Source: Bacteroidota bacterium
GTDB lineage: Bacteria > Bacteroidota > Ignavibacteria > UBA10030
Direction: 5' to 3'
Length of the DNA: 9,090 nucleotides
Assembly (NCBI GenBank): GCA_025455125.1
Contig: JALONE010000017.1
Span: 1-9,090, forward strand
A program made the position numbers and the translations under genes. The notes below the pieces were generated by a model, which saw only the letters and a program-made list of their open reading frames with translations, had not been told where the DNA came from and did not search any database. Below, in pieces: positions 6,273 to 9,090 of this stretch. Position 1 is the stretch's first letter. Each line of letters opens with the position of its first letter.

Positions 6273-9090
6273 ATGGCCCTCGTCAACCAACGATATCGCC
6301 TCAGTCATCGTCTCGGTCAGGGAGGCGGCGGAAGCGTCTATCTGGCAGAGGATCTGCTGCACGATGGGACGCTCGTCGCGCTCAAGATCGTTCCTGCCGG
6401 GCGCCTGGCCAGCACCGTCATGCGGGAGGTGCGGCACGAATTCTTCGCGTTGAGCGCGCTCGATCATCCCAACCTTGTGGAGGCGCTCGATTTTGGGACC
6501 ATCGTCGTCACCGATGACCCGCATCGGCCCGGTGATCATTATCTGACGTACGAATACATCGAAGGCGAGAACCTCCTTGCCGCCACGGTGAACGCGGGTT
6601 GGGACGCGCTGATCGAACTCGCCTATCAAGTCCTGCAATCGCTCAGCTATATCCACCGCCACTCGCTCATCCATTTCGATGTGAAGCCGGAGAACATACT
6701 CGTCGTCCCCGGCTCGATCGGCGGAGAGGATGTTCGTCTGGCGAAACTGATCGACTTCGGGTTCTCCGCGAAGCCGGTCGGACCGGACGCACGTGCGATC
6801 CGGGGAACGCTCGCGTATCTTGCCCCCGAATTGTTGGCCGGCGGACATGCCGATCATCGCATTGACCTCTACTCGCTCGGCATCACGCTGTATCAGCTCA
6901 TCACCGGCGAGCTCCCTCCTGACGCGGGCCCGACGATCGAGAGCTTGAAGCGGCGGCTCTCCGATCCCGCAAAGCGCCCGTCACGCGTTCGCACAGAAGT
7001 CCCCGCCGCTCTGGACGATCTTGTCTCTGCCCTGACCGAACCGGACCCGGTCCGTCGGATAGGGACCGCTGCTGAAGCGGCAACGCTGCTGGAATCCGCT
7101 CTCAAGCGTCGCTACGTCTTTCTCCCGTACTATCACACGATCCGTCCCAGCCAGTTCGTTGGACGGACGGAAGAAATGAACTTCCTTCGGCAGAATCTTG
7201 CGCAGGCCGTGCCGGCGTCGAGCGTTGCGACCATGCAATCCTTCGTCACCCCCATTCTCGTCGCTGGGCCGCTGGGAATCGGAAAGACGAAACTCATGCA
7301 GGAAGTGCGACGGACTGCGAAGGCGAATGATATCCCCTTCTACGACACGCGGTGTGCGGGGCGCGACGACCGAGCATTCGCGCCGATCATTCCGATCGTG
7401 AAGGACATCCGTTATCGGCTCGAACTGCGCGGCGGACCGGCCCCGGCATTGCGCGAAGCGAATGCCATTCTGCGGATGCTGTCGGAGGGAGCGAACGATC
7501 TGCTCGACAGCGATCCTGCCTCGCTTCGGTACCGCATCATCGAGCGCATCGCTCAGTTCCTCGGAGAAAGCGCGGCCCGGCAACCGTTCGCCGTGTGGTT
7601 CGACGACGCCGATCAGGCGGACGAAGCGACAGCCGACCTCATCGCCCATTTGTCGGTCAACGCGGCCCAACACCGATACCTGTTGTATATTGCCGTCAGC
7701 GCCATTGAGCCGGATGCGGCGCGCCTCGTGCGAACGGATGTGCGGTCGCAGACGATCGCGCTGAAGGAGTTCACGCGCCCAGAGGCGGCCGTGTTTGCCC
7801 AATACATGACCGGCGATCCGGGGATCGGCGAGAAGGACATCACGCACATCGCGGAGCAAGTCGGAACGTCCCCCGGCATGCTGGGTCACGTCCTGTCCCT
7901 CGCGCTCCGTCAGCACGATCATTCCTCCGCGTCCGGATTCAGGACGGTCCTGCGGACCATCACGCCGAAGGTCGACCTGCAGGAACAGTACGCGCAGCGT
8001 TTCGAGACCCTGGGCCGAGATGAACAGGATTGCCTGCGGCTGCTGAGTTGTTTCCCCGTTCCCGTCGAGACCTCGTTGATCGAGAAGTTGCTGGCATTCA
8101 TGAAGACCCGCACGCGCCAGGCACTCTCTCGCCTCACGAACGAGGGGATCACAGCGACATCGGAATTCGGGACCGTCCAGATCGCGCATGCGCAGTTCCG
8201 GCAATTCGTGTACGACGGGCTGGGGGGAATGCGGGTTGCATTGCACCGGCACATCGCAGATGCAATGGAACGCATCTACGCCGAGCGGCTTGAGGAACAT
8301 GCGGAAGCGCTCGCGCACCATCATCATCGCTCGGGCAATCTTCCGCGGGCATTCCATCACTACCGGCAGGCGGCGCGGAACGAGCAGGCTGTTTCCGCGT
8401 ACCGACGGAGCGCGGAATTCCTCGAGCAGGCCCTCACCCTCGCGCCGTCAGAAGCAGAACGAGACGAAGTCCGCGATCGCCTTGCCGAGATCTACCGGGC
8501 GCTCTCGGAGTACGCGAAGGCGGAAGCGATCGTTCTGGAACTCCTTGCGAAGGCGGACACGCGCGAGCGGCGATTTACCCTTCACCGCACCCTCGGATCC
8601 GTCCAGAACATGCTCGGACACGTTGAGGCGGCGGAACAGTCGTTGACCGATGCATCGTTACTCGCCGTATCCCCCGAGGAACGCGATGGAATCCAACTCG
8701 ACCTCGCCTCGGTCGAGATCTCGAAAGGAGACTATCCCGCCGCGCGCAAGCGGCTGCTGGCGCTCCAGGAGCGGGAACTCGAGATCTTCGACCCACAGCT
8801 CCGCGGGGACCTGTTCAACCGTCTCGGAATCGTCGAGTTCTACGACAGCCGGTTGGAATCGGCGCGGCGTTGCTTCTCGCGCGCCGTTGAGGAAATGGGC
8901 GACAAGGCGAACCCGGAGAAGCTCATCTCACCTTTGTTGAATCTCGGCAATGTTCACAGTTTTCAGGGGGATTTCGGGAGGGCGGAGTCATGCTGGAAGC
9001 AGGCTTTGACTCTCACAAAAAAAGCTTGCAACATAAGTCTTGAAGCCCGAATTTACAACAATCTCGGGATCGCGGAATTCTCCCGCGAGC
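6273..9090 (+). CDS. Ser/Thr-type protein kinase fused to AAA/STAND-like ATPase and TPR array (3' partial, PknK-like layout)
   Basis: The frame is open from ATG 6273 to the window end, 939 codons without a stop. Kinase domain, about 8-280: glycine loop LGQGGGGSVYLAED, ATP lysine K38, helix-C E56, catalytic loop HFDVKPEN at 134-141 (base D136), DFG at 161-163, APE at 184-186. Ile-Asp-Leu-Tyr-Ser-Leu-Gly at 197-203 is also typical. ATPase module, about 295-650: FVGR at 295-298, Walker A GPLGIGKT at 332-339, Walker B-like FAVWFDDADQAD at 439-450, a probable winged-helix part near 578-640, and AHAQFRQFVYDGL at 638-650. At least six TPR-like helix pairs follow from about 685. No membrane segment is seen, so it is probably cytoplasmic. 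Expected role: a signalling kinase gated by nucleotide and by partners bound to the TPRs (inference). Odd: HFD replaces HRD, and between DFG and APE only S165 and T179 can be phosphorylated. It starts 7 nt after the permease stop. The C-terminus is unseen and could hold another output domain. Confidence 0.9.
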   Translation, partial: MALVNQRYRLSHRLGQGGGGSVYLAEDLLHDGTLVALKIVPAGRLASTVMREVRHEFFALSALDHPNLVEALDFGTIVVTDDPHRPGDHYLTYEYIEGENLLAATVNAGWDALIELAYQVLQSLSYIHRHSLIHFDVKPENILVVPGSIGGEDVRLAKLIDFGFSAKPVGPDARAIRGTLAYLAPELLAGGHADHRIDLYSLGITLYQLITGELPPDAGPTIESLKRRLSDPAKRPSRVRTEVPAALDDLVSALTEPDPVRRIGTAAEAATLLESALKRRYVFLPYYHTIRPSQFVGRTEEMNFLRQNLAQAVPASSVATMQSFVTPILVAGPLGIGKTKLMQEVRRTAKANDIPFYDTRCAGRDDRAFAPIIPIVKDIRYRLELRGGPAPALREANAILRMLSEGANDLLDSDPASLRYRIIERIAQFLGESAARQPFAVWFDDADQADEATADLIAHLSVNAAQHRYLLYIAVSAIEPDAARLVRTDVRSQTIALKEFTRPEAAVFAQYMTGDPGIGEKDITHIAEQVGTSPGMLGHVLSLALRQHDHSSASGFRTVLRTITPKVDLQEQYAQRFETLGRDEQDCLRLLSCFPVPVETSLIEKLLAFMKTRTRQALSRLTNEGITATSEFGTVQIAHAQFRQFVYDGLGGMRVALHRHIADAMERIYAERLEEHAEALAHHHHRSGNLPRAFHHYRQAARNEQAVSAYRRSAEFLEQALTLAPSEAERDEVRDRLAEIYRALSEYAKAEAIVLELLAKADTRERRFTLHRTLGSVQNMLGHVEAAEQSLTDASLLAVSPEERDGIQLDLASVEISKGDYPAARKRLLALQERELEIFDPQLRGDLFNRLGIVEFYDSRLESARRCFSRAVEEMGDKANPEKLISPLLNLGNVHSFQGDFGRAESCWKQALTLTKKACNISLEARIYNNLGIAEFSRE
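9017..9023 (+). repeat. A7 homopolymer in kinase-TPR gene, in slippery register
   Basis: Seven adenines read as the end of ACA followed by AAA AAA, so the heptamer sits as A_AAA_AAA relative to the reading frame. A -1 shift here would meet TGA at 9041-9043; the zero frame continues in TPR-like sequence. It could be a slippage or sequencing-error hotspot rather than a functional signal. Confidence 0.4.

Noticed and set aside
8316..8327. Four consecutive histidines (residues 682-685 of the kinase protein) as a metal site
   Set aside because: They fall in the helix that opens the TPR part, where related AAA-TPR proteins commonly have an LAHHY-like sequence. No other clustered ligands are seen.
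6981..8360. Long antisense frame (459 codons) opposite the kinase-ATPase gene
   Set aside because: It shows no recognisable motifs and overlaps completely with the conserved kinase tail and ATPase module on the plus strand.

Overview
The window is a compact, plus-strand gene cluster from a GC-rich bacterium (roughly 60% GC by eye, with G/C-rich third codon positions). Seven reading frames are packed almost without gaps. The two end genes are cut by the window edges. No RNA genes, insertion sequences, CRISPR arrays or convincing terminators are visible, and no gene-free stretch is longer than about 30 bases. Shine-Dalgarno sites are weak or absent before most starts. That trait, the diderm-type lipoprotein binding protein and the kinase-ATPase-TPR architecture would fit the Bacteroidota/Chlorobi/Kapabacteria or Gemmatimonadota side of the tree. 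This placement is a low-confidence inference, because no marker gene is present.

Layout: (1) 1-594, the C-terminal part of a response regulator whose receiver domain sits at the C-terminus behind a Glu/Ala-rich then Pro/Thr/Ser-rich linker. (2) 622-1545, an OppD/DppD-type ABC ATPase with a four-cysteine C-terminal motif and an altered signature (LSIGM). (3) 1509-2282, an OppF/DppF-type ABC ATPase whose start lies inside the 3' end of the previous gene. (4) 2292-4001, a family-5 extracellular solute-binding lipoprotein. (5) 4020-5024, an OppB/DppB-type permease. (6) 5021-6265, an OppC/DppC-type permease overlapping the previous gene by 4 nt and carrying an unusual N-terminal extension of about 95 residues. 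(7) 6273 to beyond the window end, a large protein kinase fused to an AAA/STAND-like ATPase module and a long TPR array.

Genes 2-6 together encode a complete peptide/nickel-family ABC importer: one binding protein, two permeases and two ATPases. The binding protein would capture an oligopeptide or similar solute outside the inner membrane, the permeases form the channel, and the paired ATPases drive uptake. Intergenic gaps are only 7-27 nt or are overlaps, so co-transcription with the upstream response regulator and downstream kinase is plausible. Whether the regulator or kinase senses or controls the transporter cannot be decided from sequence alone.

The points most worth a second look are the transporter sandwiched between two signalling proteins, the non-RD kinase with a nearly Ser/Thr-free activation segment, the altered ABC signature in the OppD-like subunit, the permease extension, and a sharp drop in GC with an in-register A7 tract in the last TPRs. 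I do not see clear proof of a wholly new system.
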